Of a DNA stretch of 64,000 nt, positions 44,020-53,822 are shown in pieces. Below the pieces are notes generated by a model. The model saw nothing but the letters and a program-made list of their open reading frames with translations, did no database searches and was not told the origin of the DNA. Origin of the DNA: Enterobacteriaceae endosymbiont of Donacia crassipes. Lineage in GTDB: Bacteria; Pseudomonadota; Gammaproteobacteria; Enterobacterales; Enterobacteriaceae. Numbering within the stretch: the first letter of the stretch is position 1; every line of letters begins with the position of its first letter. Location: NCBI RefSeq assembly GCF_012569785.1, contig NZ_CP046202.1, positions 109,409 to 173,408 of the forward strand, written 5' to 3'. The translations under genes and the position numbers were made by a program.

Positions 44020-45060
44020 ATGAATCAATTTTACAATAAACATTTTTTAAAATTATCAGATTTTTCTAAAAAAGATCTTTATGAATTAATTACAATTTCA
44101 AGAAAATTAAAATATAATAAAAAAAATTTTAAAGAAAAAAAATTATTAATTGATAAAAATATTATTCTTATATTTGAAAAGAATTCTACACGCACTAGAT
44201 GTGCTTTTGAAATAGCTTGTTTTGATCAAGGAGCAAATATTACTTTTTTAAATATAAAAGATAGTCATATAGGTTATAAAGAATCATTAAAAGATTCTAT
44301 TAGGATTCTAAGTAAAATGTATCATGGATTAGAATATAGAGGACAAAATCAAAAAAATATTGAAACACTAGCTAAATATTCAACAATTCCGATATGGAAT
44401 GGATTAACAAATGAATTACATCCTATTCAAATATTATCAGATTTATTAACTATTAAAGAAAATTTAAAAAATAAAAACATAGATCAAATTAAATTATCTT
44501 ATATAGGTGATATAAATAATAATATATCTTATAGTCTTATGGAAGCATCAATGATAATTGGTTTTACATTATATCTAATTTCTCCACAAAAACTTGAATT
44601 TAAGAATAATTTTTACATTAAAAATATAATAAAAAAAATTAAATATTGTAATAATATTCATATTACTGATAATATAAATATAGGTGTAAAAAATACTGAT
44701 TTTATTTATACAGATATTTGGTTATCTATGAGTGAAAAAAACTCACTTACATTATGGGATAATAAAATAAAACTTTTATACAATTATCAAGTTAATAAAT
44801 CAATTATAGAAAAAAGTGAAAATGATAATGTTAAAATTATGCATTGTTTACCTTCATTACATTTATATAATCATTATAGAAAATTATTTAATAAGAACAT
44901 CATATCTAAATACAATTTATATAATGGGATAGAAATAACAAATGATGTTTTTGAATCTGATAAAAGTATTATTTTCCAACAAGCAGAAAATAAAATTCAT
45001 ATAATTAAAGCAATAATGATTACTTCTTTATTAAAAGAAAATATTAACATTTTAATTTAG
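44020..45060 (+). CDS. argF: ornithine carbamoyltransferase
   Basis: OTCase joins ornithine and carbamoyl phosphate to give citrulline in arginine synthesis. The carbamoyl-phosphate loop NSTRTRCAFE, YRGQNQ and the HCLP cysteine motif are present. Several family residues differ: HPTQ is HPIQ, SMG is SMS, and AENR is AENK, the arginine normally touching carbamoyl phosphate. The length is 346 residues. An AAAGGA site precedes the ATG. argI lies near valS in E. coli as well. The reading frame is intact, so the enzyme is probably active but drifting. Confidence 0.92.
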   Translation: MNQFYNKHFLKLSDFSKKDLYELITISRKLKYNKKNFKEKKLLIDKNIILIFEKNSTRTRCAFEIACFDQGANITFLNIKDSHIGYKESLKDSIRILSKMYHGLEYRGQNQKNIETLAKYSTIPIWNGLTNELHPIQILSDLLTIKENLKNKNIDQIKLSYIGDINNNISYSLMEASMIIGFTLYLISPQKLEFKNNFYIKNIIKKIKYCNNIHITDNINIGVKNTDFIYTDIWLSMSEKNSLTLWDNKIKLLYNYQVNKSIIEKSENDNVKIMHCLPSLHLYNHYRKLFNKNIISKYNLYNGIEITNDVFESDKSIIFQQAENKIHIIKAIMITSLLKENINILI

Positions 45061-45503
45061 GATTTTTAAAAAATTTAATATTTTATTTAAAATAAAATAA
45101 TAAGATTATATAAAAAAATGATTTCTGCTAAAAAAATTTTATTTTCTATAGTAAATTGTATACAAAATATTATATATAGAAATATTTTTTTATTTTTAAA
45201 TTAATATTTATTAATTTAATTTACTGGATTAATTCCTAAAAAAATTAATAAATAAAATTTTTAATTTTAGGAAATATTAAATTTTTTTAAGAAAAATTTT
45301 TATATTAAAAATATAATTAAAATAATAACTTTTTTGTAAAAAATTTAAATAATTTTAATTAAATAAGTTTAATTTATAAAAAATATTTTTAAAAAATTAT
45401 AAAAATTATTCAACTAAAATTTTTTTTAAAATATCTAATTTACCTAAAATATAGAAATTAAAACTATTATGATGAAAATATGATTTATATTTTATAAGGT
45501 TTA
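45061..45503. other. 443-base spacer with no recognisable gene
   Basis: The spacer between argF and potD is almost entirely A/T. It holds only a 28-codon ORF (45118-45204) with no known motif and a weak 9-bp inverted repeat (45233-45241 with 45265-45273). In E. coli potD is preceded by potA, potB and potC; I see no remnant of them here. Confidence 0.6.
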
Positions 45504-46568
45504 ATGAAAATGTTTTTATTTTTTAGATTAATGTGTATATTATTAATTATATTATTATTTCCAATAAAAAGATATTTAGATAAAAAAAAATCTTATCAAG
45601 ATACTATTTTTTTTTATAATTGGACAGAATATGTTCCTCAAGAAATTTTAAATCAATTTACTAAAGAAACAGGTATTAAAATTATTTATTCTACATATGA
45701 TTCTAATGAAAGTATGTTTACTAAATTGAAAATTTATAAAAAACAATCATATGATTTAGTTGTTCCTTCAACATATTTTGTAGATAAAATGAAAAATGAG
45801 GGTATGATACAAAAAATTGAAAAAAATAAAATACCTAATTTTAAAAATTTAGATCCTAAATTTTTAAATAAATCTTTTGATTATAATAATGAATATTCTA
45901 TTCCATATATATGGGGAGCTACTGCTATAGGTATTAATACAAAAGTTATAGATTATAAACATATTAATAGTTGGAATGATTTATGGAATAAAAAATATTA
46001 TAAATCTATTTCTTTAACAGATGATGCTAAAGAAGTATTTCAAATGTCATTAATAAGATTAAAATTACCAGTAAATACTACTAATACTAATTATATTAAT
46101 AAAGCTTTTATAGAATTAAAAAAATTAATGCCAAATGTTATCTCTTTTAATTCTGGTAATCCTGGATATCCTTTTATTGAAGGATCTGTAAATATAGGAA
46201 TGATTTGGAATGGATCTGCTTATGCTATTCAAAAATTAGGTATACCTTTAAAATTTATTTGGCCCAAAGAAGGTGGTATTTTTTGGATGGATAGTTTTGT
46301 AATTCCTAGTAATGCAAAAAATCCAAAAGGAGCTTTAAAACTAATTAATTTTTTATTGAGACCTGATATTGCTGTAAAAATATTAAAAAAAATAGGTTTC
46401 TCTACTCCAAATTTAGAAGCAAAAAAATTATTACCATTAGAAATAATTAATAATGAAACATTATATCCTAATGATAAAATCATTAATAATGGTATATGGC
46501 AAAATAATAATAATATTAATATAAATAAACAATATGAAACATATTTTCAAAAATTAAAAAATTTATAA
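45504..46568 (+). CDS. potD: spermidine/putrescine-binding protein PotD
   Basis: PotD captures polyamines in the periplasm for the PotABC transporter. From residue 36 the match to E. coli is strong: FFYNWTEYVPQEIL, KETGIKIIYSTYDSNE, SIPYIWGATAIGIN, LTDDAKEVFQMSL, GMIWNGSAYA and PKEGGIFWMDSFVIP. The N-terminus has one hydrophobic stretch (about residues 5-20) followed by a basic segment, without a clear signal-peptidase site, so it may be membrane-anchored. The transporter genes are not next to it. Confidence 0.94.
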   Translation: MKMFLFFRLMCILLIILLFPIKRYLDKKKSYQDTIFFYNWTEYVPQEILNQFTKETGIKIIYSTYDSNESMFTKLKIYKKQSYDLVVPSTYFVDKMKNEGMIQKIEKNKIPNFKNLDPKFLNKSFDYNNEYSIPYIWGATAIGINTKVIDYKHINSWNDLWNKKYYKSISLTDDAKEVFQMSLIRLKLPVNTTNTNYINKAFIELKKLMPNVISFNSGNPGYPFIEGSVNIGMIWNGSAYAIQKLGIPLKFIWPKEGGIFWMDSFVIPSNAKNPKGALKLINFLLRPDIAVKILKKIGFSTPNLEAKKLLPLEIINNETLYPNDKIINNGIWQNNNNININKQYETYFQKLKNL

Positions 46569-46671
46569 TACTAAATATAAAAAAATATTTTATATAAAAT
46601 TATAAATTAATATATTTAGTTAAATTTTAATTTACAAATATATTTTATTAAATACAAAATTATGAATTTTC

Positions 46672-46701
46672 TTGACATATAAATAAAATATAATATATAT
46701 T
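46672..46701 (+). promoter_or_regulatory. sigma-70 type promoter of tRNA-Asn
   Basis: A perfect TTGACA at 46672-46677 is followed after 18 bases by TATATT at 46696-46701. A better TATAAT at 46689-46694 is only 11 bases away, too close. The tRNA begins 18 bases after the -10 box. Confidence 0.55.
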
Positions 46702-46718
46702 ATTTACATATTTATTAA

Positions 46719-46791
46719 TCCTCTGTAGTTCAGTTGGTAGAACGGCGGACTGTTAATCCGTATGTCACTGGTTCGAATCCAGTCAGGGGAG
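46719..46791 (+). tRNA. tRNA-Asn (GTT)
   Basis: The acceptor arms TCCTCTG and CAGGGGA pair with one G-T wobble. The D arm, the anticodon loop CTGTTAA with anticodon GTT, the variable loop, the T arm with GTTCGAATC and the discriminator G are all present. It is nearly identical to E. coli tRNA-Asn. CCA is not encoded. Confidence 0.97.
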
Positions 46792-46866
46792 TAAATTGAT
46801 ATAGTTTTCACATCATAAAATATATTTTATTAAATAATTAAATTATATTTTTTATAAGGTATATAT

Positions 46867-47778
46867 ATGATAATGAAATTAAACCAAATTTTAAAAAAAA
46901 AAATTATAATAAAAGAACTTTTTTCCATACAAGATGTAGTTCGTTGGATAGCAAGTTGTTTTAGTATGGCTGATTTATGGTATGGGCATGGTGCTGATAA
47001 TCCATGGGATGAAGCTATAAATTTAGTTTTACCTTTATTAGGATTGCCTCCATATATTTGGAATATAGTTTATAAATCTAAATTATCTATTAAAGAACGT
47101 AAAATTATTTTTGAATTGGTTATAAAACGTATAAAAAAGAAAATTCCTGTAGTTTATTTAACAAATAAAACTTGGTTTTGTGGACATGAGTTATATATTG
47201 ATGATAGAGTATTAATACCTAGATCTCCTATTTCTGAATTAATTAATAACAAATTTAAATCTGTTATTTCTTCTTATAAAAATCCTAAATTTATATTAGA
47301 TTTGTGTACTGGTAGTGGGTGTATTGCTATTGCATGTGCATATTTATTTCCTAACGCACATATAGATGCTGTAGATATTTCTTTAGATGCAATTAATGTG
47401 GTTGAATATAATATTCAATTACATGGATTAGAAAATCGTATTACTCCTATATGTAGTAATTTATTTGATAAATTACCTAAATATACTTATGATTTAATTA
47501 TCAGTAATCCTCCATATGTAAATAAAAAAGATATAAATTTTTTACCAAAAGAATATTTATATGAACCTAAAATAGGATTTATTTCTAAAAACAATGGTAT
47601 AGAAATTATTGAAAAAATAATATCTATGTCACCTTTCTTCTTAAGAAAGAAAGGTATTTTAATTTGTGAAGTTGGAGATAAAATGATAAAAATTATAGAA
47701 AAATATCCAGACATATATTTTCAATGGTTAAATATAAAAAATGGAGGAGTAGGTATATTTAAAATAGAAAATAAATAA
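46867..47778 (+). CDS. prmB: ribosomal protein uL3 glutamine methyltransferase PrmB
   Basis: PrmB methylates a glutamine of ribosomal protein L3. The N-terminal domain has the WYGHGADNPWDEA segment, and the methyltransferase domain has LDLCTGSGCIAIACA and the NPPY motif (ISNPPYVN). The length is 303 residues (E. coli 310). AAGG lies seven bases before the chosen ATG; a second ATG two codons later is possible. It precedes aroC, as in E. coli. Confidence 0.95.
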   Translation: MIMKLNQILKKKIIIKELFSIQDVVRWIASCFSMADLWYGHGADNPWDEAINLVLPLLGLPPYIWNIVYKSKLSIKERKIIFELVIKRIKKKIPVVYLTNKTWFCGHELYIDDRVLIPRSPISELINNKFKSVISSYKNPKFILDLCTGSGCIAIACAYLFPNAHIDAVDISLDAINVVEYNIQLHGLENRITPICSNLFDKLPKYTYDLIISNPPYVNKKDINFLPKEYLYEPKIGFISKNNGIEIIEKIISMSPFFLRKKGILICEVGDKMIKIIEKYPDIYFQWLNIKNGGVGIFKIENK

Positions 47779-47819
47779 TATATATAAAATATAATAGAAT
47801 ATTACAGGAGTAAACTTTT

Positions 47820-48899
47820 ATGTCAGGTAATAGTATTGGAAAATTATTTACAGTTACAACTTTTGGTGAATCACACGGTAAGGCTTTAGGATGTATAGTT
47901 GATGGTGTACCACCTAAAATTCCATTAACGATAATAGATATACAAAAAGATTTAGATAGACGCAAACCAGGAACATCTAAATATACTTCTTCACGTCAAG
48001 AATTAGATCAGATAAAAATTTTATCTGGTGTATTTAATGATTTAACAACTGGAACAAGTATTGGTTTACTAATAAATAATATGGATGTTAGATCTCAAGA
48101 TTATCAAAAAATTAAAAATATTTTTCGTCCTGGACATGCAGATTATACTTATGAAAAAAAATATGGTATTCGTGATTATAGAGGTGGTGGACGTTCTTCA
48201 GCTAGAGAAACAACTATGCGTGTTGCAGCAGGTGCTATAGCTAAAAAATATTTATCCATAAAATATAATATAAAAATTAAAGGATATTTATCCCAAATGG
48301 GAGATATTATTTGTAATTTTGATAATTGGAAAGAAGTTAATAAAAATTCTTTTTTTTGTCCAAATAAATATCAAGTTAAATTATTAAAAAATAAAATTAA
48401 TTATTTAAAAAAACGTGGTGATTCTGTAGGTGCTAAAATTACTATTGTTATAAATAATGTACCAGTAGGATTAGGAGAGCCTGTATTTGACAAGTTAGAT
48501 GCTGATTTAGCTTATGCATTAATGAGTATTAATGCAGTAAAAGGTGTTGAAATAGGGGATGGATTTAATTGTATAAATAAATTAGGAAGTAATTATAGAG
48601 ATGAAATTAGAAATTATGGATTTAAAAGTAATAACTCAGGAGGAATTTTAGGAGGTATTAGTACAGGACAAAATATTATTGTTAATTTTGCAGTAAAACC
48701 TACTTCTAGTATTTTAACACCATGTAAAACTATTAATTCATTAGGGAAAGAAACATATTGTATTACACAAGGAAGACATGATCCTTGTGTAGGAATTAGA
48801 GTTGTTCCAATAGGAGAAGCAATGGTAGCAATAATTTTAATGGATCATTTATTACGTTATCGTGCACAATGTGCTGATATTATTAGTTATCCATCATGA
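47820..48899 (+). CDS. aroC: chorismate synthase
   Basis: AroC performs the last step of the shikimate pathway, giving chorismate for phenylalanine, tyrosine and tryptophan. The signatures [35 protein letters not shown] and the C-terminal [18 protein letters not shown] are intact. The length is 359 residues (E. coli 361). A CAGGAG site precedes the ATG. Confidence 0.97.
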   Translation: MSGNSIGKLFTVTTFGESHGKALGCIVDGVPPKIPLTIIDIQKDLDRRKPGTSKYTSSRQELDQIKILSGVFNDLTTGTSIGLLINNMDVRSQDYQKIKNIFRPGHADYTYEKKYGIRDYRGGGRSSARETTMRVAAGAIAKKYLSIKYNIKIKGYLSQMGDIICNFDNWKEVNKNSFFCPNKYQVKLLKNKINYLKKRGDSVGAKITIVINNVPVGLGEPVFDKLDADLAYALMSINAVKGVEIGDGFNCINKLGSNYRDEIRNYGFKSNNSGGILGGISTGQNIIVNFAVKPTSSILTPCKTINSLGKETYCITQGRHDPCVGIRVVPIGEAMVAIILMDHLLRYRAQCADIISYPS

Positions 48900-48909
48900 G
48901 TATTAATAA

Positions 48910-49512
48910 TTATAATTCATCTATATGATGAGATAAATAATTAACTATATCAATAGGATTAGGATTTATACTTTTTTTACCTTCTTCCCATTGTGCCGGA
49001 CATACATTACCATATTTTTCATTATGATTTAAAGCATCAATCATACGAATTATTTCATTTATATTTCTACCAAATGGTAGATCATTTACTAATTGATGTC
49101 TAATTATTTTTTTTTTATCTATTAGAAATACTGCCCTTAATGCTATTCCTAATTCAGGATGTTCAATGCCATAAGATTTTTGAATATTTTTTTTAATATC
49201 AGAAATCATTATAAATTTAATATGTCCTATACCTCCTTTATTAATAGGGGTATTACGCCAAGCATAATGAACGAATTGTGAATCACATGATATTCCTAAA
49301 ATTTTGACATTTCTTTTATTAAAAGAATTTAAATGTTTATTTAATGATATAATTTCTGTAGGACAAACAAATGTAAAATCTAAAGGCCAAAAAAATAATA
49401 CAGTAATTGTATTATTTGAATAATCATATAAATTAAAATTATCAATAATAGATCCATCTTCTAAAACTGCAGATGCATTAAAATCCGGCGCTTTTTTAGT
49501 AACTAAAATCAT
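48910..49512 (-). CDS. typical 2-Cys peroxiredoxin (AhpC/TSA family)
   Basis: This 200-residue enzyme reduces hydrogen peroxide and organic peroxides in the cytoplasm. The peroxidatic cysteine is Cys50 in FTFVCPTE and the resolving cysteine lies in VCPAQW (about residue 170). The C-terminal part resembles eukaryote-type TSA peroxiredoxins more than the AhpC that pairs with AhpF. No ahpF-like gene is near, so the electron donor is unknown, perhaps thioredoxin. It is convergent with aroC, 10 bases apart. Confidence 0.93.
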   Translation of the reverse strand: MILVTKKAPDFNASAVLEDGSIIDNFNLYDYSNNTITVLFFWPLDFTFVCPTEIISLNKHLNSFNKRNVKILGISCDSQFVHYAWRNTPINKGGIGHIKFIMISDIKKNIQKSYGIEHPELGIALRAVFLIDKKKIIRHQLVNDLPFGRNINEIIRMIDALNHNEKYGNVCPAQWEEGKKSINPNPIDIVNYLSHHIDEL

Positions 49513-50054
49513 ATTTACCTCAAATTATTATTTTTTTTATAAAGAATTAGTTTTTATATATATAAAATATATAATTTTTATTTTATTTATAAAATTAATA
49601 TATAAAAAAAATAATTTATTACTAATTAAATTATTTTATTATAAATAAAAAAAAATATTTTTGTAAAAAAATATTAATATCTTGTGAAAATTTTTTATTA
49701 TAAAATAATAATTATAATTAATAATTTTTTATATATATTTTATATGTTATTATTAAAAATTTTAAAAAAATATATATATTTATATATTATATAATTATTA
49801 TTATAATAATTTTTATAATTAATTATTTTAACTTAAAAATATTTTTTATTTTCTTTTTTTTATAAATTATATAATATAAATTATTATTATTTAATATTTA
49901 AATTTAAATGTTATTAAAATAATTAATATTTATATCAATAAATAATATTAATTTATAAAATAAATTAATATTATATTTTTTATAAAAATAAATTTTAAAT
50001 TTATAAATTCATTCTTAAATAAATAAAAAAGTATTTATAAATAAAATTCATATT
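49513..50054. other. 542-base spacer, almost only A and T
   Basis: No ORF, tRNA or recognisable RNA is seen. The stretch is nearly free of G and C over several hundred bases and contains many short A and T runs and overlapping ATTA/TAAT repeats. It lies between the start of the peroxiredoxin gene and the end of apaH, both read on the minus strand, so it should contain the peroxiredoxin promoter. Confidence 0.7.
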
Positions 50055-50891
50055 TTATATGATACAAGTTATACTATGAAATTTTTTAGTTTCCCATGTA
50101 AAAATAGTTAATTTATTTCCCCAACAACATCCAGTATCTAAACCTATAATATTTTTAGGAGTATATCCTCCACCTTGTAAATCAGACCAATGACCAAAAA
50201 AAATTGTATATTTTTTATATAAAACATTAGGAATATCAAACCATGGTTTTAATATAATTGAATTAATATCATTAGGAGCTTTTTTAGTTAACATTTCTAA
50301 TGTACCATCTGGATAACAATATCTCATTTTTGTAAATGCATTAATAATAAAACTAAAACGTTGAAATCCAATTAATTTATTTTTTTTCCAATCATTTATT
50401 TGATATTTTTCATTATTTATATAATCAAAAAAAATTTTATTGTCTTTACTAGAAATTATATTTTTTGCTTCATTAGAAGCAGATAATATAGTATTGATAT
50501 TTTTCCATTGAGGTGTAATACCCGCATGTGACATTAAAATTTTTTTATTTTTATCATATTGTACTAAAGGTTGATATTTTAACCAAGAATCTATAATAAA
50601 CTTTATTTTTGTATCTTTTAATAAATTTAAAATTATTGGGTCATTAATATTACTACTCATTGAACCCAAAGATAATGATATTAAATATAAATCATGATTT
50701 CCTAAAACTAACTTTACAGATTTTCTAATAGAATATAAGTAATACAAAACTTTTTTAGAATCAGGTCCTCTAGAGATAAGATCACCTGTAATCCACAATT
50801 GATCATTTTTATTATTAAAATAAATTTTTTTTAATAAGGAAATAAATTCATTATAATAACCATGAATATCTCCAATAAAATAAGTAGTCAT
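50055..50891 (-). CDS. apaH: diadenosine tetraphosphatase ApaH
   Basis: ApaH splits Ap4A symmetrically into two ADP. The metallophosphatase motifs GDIHGYYNE, GDLISRGPDS and LGNHDLYL are in order, and later histidines occur in MSHAGI and FGHWSDLQGG. The length is 278 residues (E. coli 280). The order rsmA-apaG-apaH is that of E. coli. Confidence 0.97.
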   Translation of the reverse strand: MTTYFIGDIHGYYNEFISLLKKIYFNNKNDQLWITGDLISRGPDSKKVLYYLYSIRKSVKLVLGNHDLYLISLSLGSMSSNINDPIILNLLKDTKIKFIIDSWLKYQPLVQYDKNKKILMSHAGITPQWKNINTILSASNEAKNIISSKDNKIFFDYINNEKYQINDWKKNKLIGFQRFSFIINAFTKMRYCYPDGTLEMLTKKAPNDINSIILKPWFDIPNVLYKKYTIFFGHWSDLQGGGYTPKNIIGLDTGCCWGNKLTIFTWETKKFHSITCII

Positions 50892-50911
50892 AATTTTTAT
50901 AGATTATTAAT

Positions 50912-51292
50912 TTAATGTATATAAGTTTTTATTGCTAATCGAAAAATTGGAATATCTACATGATAAACATGATTATTTTCATCAATCATTATATAATGAC
51001 CTTGCATTATACCAATAGGTGTTTCTAAAATCGCGCCACTAGTATAGTGAAAATTATTACCTGGTTTAATATATGGCTTTTTACCAATAACTCCTTCACC
51101 ATATATTTGAGTTTTTTTACCATTTCCATTAGTTATAGTCCAATAACGACTAATTAATTGTAAAATTTTTTTTCCTAAATTATGTATAGTAATTGTATAA
51201 GCAAAAACATAACGATTAATTGTAGGTATAGACTGAGATTCAATATACATACTATGTACTTTTATATAAACTTGAGATAATAATGATTTCAT
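50912..51292 (-). CDS. apaG: ApaG family protein
   Basis: ApaG is a small immunoglobulin-like fold protein of uncertain role, often next to apaH and rsmA. The conserved [25 protein letters not shown] and GIMQGHYIM segments are present. The length is 126 residues (E. coli 125). It lies 4 bases after rsmA and 20 before apaH, so one transcript is likely. Confidence 0.95.
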   Translation of the reverse strand: MKSLLSQVYIKVHSMYIESQSIPTINRYVFAYTITIHNLGKKILQLISRYWTITNGNGKKTQIYGEGVIGKKPYIKPGNNFHYTSGAILETPIGIMQGHYIMIDENNHVYHVDIPIFRLAIKTYIH

Positions 51293-51296
51293 AAGT

Positions 51297-52097
51297 TTAT
51301 AACCTTTTATGATTTATTTTTAACCAGTTAGCTAAATAACAATATTCTAATATTGAAACATCTTCAGCACGAATTTTATAATCAATACCTAAATAATCTA
51401 ATTCTTCTATAGAAAATAAATTTATTAAACTATTTCGTAAAATTTTTCTTCTCATACTAAAAGCTTGTTTAATAATTTTTTTTAAAAAAAAAATATTATC
51501 TAAATTATAAGAATTATTAACATAAGGTCTCATATATATCATATTAGAAAATATCTTAGGTTTAGGATAAAAATTATTTGGGTTTATTTCTAATAAAATT
51601 TTTATTTTACAAAATAATTGAATCATTATACTTAAACATCCATAATTTTTACCTCCTGGATAAGCGATTAAACGATTTACTACTTCTTTTTGCATTATAA
51701 AATGCATATCTTTAATATTATTTAAGTAATTAAATAAATAAAAAATTATTTTTGTAGAAATATTATATGGTAAATTACCAAATATTCGTATTCTTTTTTT
51801 ATATTTTTGAATTAAAGTTAAAAAATTAAAATTTAATATATTATTTAATATAATATCAATATTTGAATTAATTAAAATTTGTTTTTTTTTTAAAAAATCA
51901 ACAAAATTTTTATCTATTTCAATAATAGATATATTTTGATTATATTTAACCATTGGTATAGTTAATGCACCTAAACCAGGACCTATTTCTACCATAATAT
52001 GGTGAAATTTAGGACGTATGAAAGATATTATTTTTTTTATAATTTTTTTATTTACTAAAATATGTTGTCCATATTTTTTTTTAAGAAATATTTGCAT
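51297..52097 (-). CDS. rsmA: 16S rRNA dimethyladenosine transferase RsmA (KsgA)
   Basis: RsmA dimethylates A1518 and A1519 near the 3' end of 16S rRNA. The start KKKYGQHIL, the SAM motif [10 protein letters not shown], the catalytic NLPY (GNLPYNIST) and the C-terminal helix [13 protein letters not shown] are conserved. The length is 266 residues (E. coli 273). In E. coli pdxA, surA and lptD precede it; here they are gone. Confidence 0.97.
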   Translation of the reverse strand: MQIFLKKKYGQHILVNKKIIKKIISFIRPKFHHIMVEIGPGLGALTIPMVKYNQNISIIEIDKNFVDFLKKKQILINSNIDIILNNILNFNFLTLIQKYKKRIRIFGNLPYNISTKIIFYLFNYLNNIKDMHFIMQKEVVNRLIAYPGGKNYGCLSIMIQLFCKIKILLEINPNNFYPKPKIFSNMIYMRPYVNNSYNLDNIFFLKKIIKQAFSMRRKILRNSLINLFSIEELDYLGIDYKIRAEDVSILEYCYLANWLKINHKRL

Positions 52098-52492
52098 ATT
52101 ATATTTATGTTTTAAATTGTAAACTAATATTATAAATTATAATTATTAATTTATATTTAATATATACGATTCATATTTTTTACTCAATTTTATTTTAAAA
52201 AAAGTAATTTTTATAAAAAATAATTAATTTAATTATCTTTATATATATTTTATCTTTATTTTTATTTCATAAAAATAATTGATGATTGATTTTTATAATT
52301 TTTTTTATTAAAAAATTTTATTTTTTTAATTTATTAATTAATTTTAATATTATAAATTTATATATAAATATTTAATTTATTAAATATAAAAAATATATAA
52401 TTTTTAATTAAAATTTAATTCAATTAAATTAATATCAATAAATTATTAATTATCTGTTATAATAAATTTATTTTAATACATTTGTAAAATAA
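52098..52492. other. 395-base spacer at the site of a deleted lptD-surA-pdxA block
   Basis: The flanks are rsmA and djlA, which in E. coli enclose pdxA, surA and lptD. The spacer is A/T-rich with no detectable remnant of these genes. A TATAAT-like box (52456-52462) lies upstream of djlA but has no clear -35 partner. Confidence 0.6.
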
Positions 52493-53389
52493 ATGGATAT
52501 ATATCCTGGATATCAATTATTATTTTTTATTTACAAAAAAATAATTGATAATCATGAATATAAATATTTTAGTTTATTAATCAAAATAATATTAGGAGTA
52601 TTTTTTACTGTATTAATAAACAATATATTTTATTTTTATAATCAAAAATATCAATTTTTTTATACAAAAAATATAAAAAAAGAATATTTAAAAATTAATT
52701 TTGAAATCATGGGATATATAAGCAAATCTAAAGGTTATGTTAGTAAACATGATATAGATTATACAATGAAATTTTTAAATAAAGTAAATTTAAATAAAAA
52801 AAATATAATTTTTATGCAAAAAGCTTTTTTATATGGTAAAAATAAAAATTATCCATTAATTAGTAAATTAAACTATTTAAATTTTTTAATTTCTTATTAT
52901 AATCCTAATTTAATAAATAATTTTTTAAAAACACAAATTGAACTATCATTTATTAATAAAAAATTACATTTCAAAACTAAAAAAATATTAAATATTATTT
53001 TTCAACATTTAAATATATCAATATTTGATATTCTTTTAATTGTAAATAAATTAAAATATCATAATAAATATATTAATGAAAAAGATTTATTTTTTCATAA
53101 TTTTTTCTTTTATCAAAAAAAAGTATATACTCATTATGATCATAATTATTTTAAAAATAAAAAAGATATAAATAATAAATTAGCTTTAAAAAAAGCTTAT
53201 AAATTATTAGGAGTAAAATATAGTGATAATTTTTTAACTATAAAAAGAGCATATTATAAATTACTTAGTAAGTATCATCCAGATAAGTTAATATCAAAAG
53301 GTTATTCATCAAAACAATTAGAAAAAGCAAAAGTTAAAACACAAAATATACATAAAGCATATAATATGATTAAAAAATATATAAAATAA
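52493..53389 (+). CDS. djlA: membrane-anchored DnaJ-like co-chaperone DjlA
   Basis: DjlA is an inner-membrane co-chaperone of DnaK. It has one membrane helix (about residues 25-50), a TerB-like helical domain beginning FEIMGYISKSKGYVS and containing KNYPL, and a C-terminal J domain with HPD (SKYHPDKLISKG). The order matches E. coli DjlA; length 298 (E. coli 271). The poorly conserved N-terminus may start later than the ATG chosen, which has no good ribosome site. The protein is divergent from rsmA. Confidence 0.9.
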   Translation: MDIYPGYQLLFFIYKKIIDNHEYKYFSLLIKIILGVFFTVLINNIFYFYNQKYQFFYTKNIKKEYLKINFEIMGYISKSKGYVSKHDIDYTMKFLNKVNLNKKNIIFMQKAFLYGKNKNYPLISKLNYLNFLISYYNPNLINNFLKTQIELSFINKKLHFKTKKILNIIFQHLNISIFDILLIVNKLKYHNKYINEKDLFFHNFFFYQKKVYTHYDHNYFKNKKDINNKLALKKAYKLLGVKYSDNFLTIKRAYYKLLSKYHPDKLISKGYSSKQLEKAKVKTQNIHKAYNMIKKYIK

Positions 53390-53404
53390 CATTTTATAAT
53401 AATT

Positions 53405-53791
53405 TTATTGTTTTTCAATAATAACTATTGTACATGCATATTTTTTTTCATCTGAAAATGAAACATGTATTTTATATTTAAAATTCATATTTTTTAAAAA
53501 TTTTAATGCTTGTTTATATAAAATTATTTTTGGTTTTTTATTTTTAAAACTTAAGATTTCTATTTGGTTAAAAAAAATATTATTTGTAAAACCAGTACTC
53601 AAAGCTTTTACTGTTGCTTCTTTAGCTGTAAAAAATTTTGCTAAAATTTTAATTTTATTATTATTTTTTTTATATATAGATAATTCATACCTTGTTAATA
53701 TTTTATAAGCAAAACGATTGCCAAAACGCATAAAAATTTTTTTAATTCTATTAATTTCTATTATATCGATACCAATACCAAAAATATTCAT
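53405..53791 (-). CDS. acpS: holo-[acyl-carrier-protein] synthase AcpS
   Basis: AcpS puts the phosphopantetheine arm on acyl carrier protein. The magnesium-binding aspartate is in GIGIDIIEI and the glutamate in KFFTAKEATVKALSTGF. The length is 128 residues (E. coli 126). In E. coli recO and pdxJ separate it from era; here they are missing and the gap is 31 bases. It is convergent with djlA. Confidence 0.94.
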   Translation of the reverse strand: MNIFGIGIDIIEINRIKKIFMRFGNRFAYKILTRYELSIYKKNNNKIKILAKFFTAKEATVKALSTGFTNNIFFNQIEILSFKNKKPKIILYKQALKFLKNMNFKYKIHVSFSDEKKYACTIVIIEKQ

Positions 53792-53822
53792 AGTTTTAAT
53801 TAAAATAATATTATTTAATAAA

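Noticed and set aside
45118..45204. 28-codon ORF between argF and potD
   Set aside because: No ribosome site, no motif, and A/T-biased composition that yields such frames by chance.
46689..46694. Perfect TATAAT as the -10 box of tRNA-Asn
   Set aside because: It is only 11 bases from the TTGACA box; TATATT at 46696 has an acceptable 18-base spacing.
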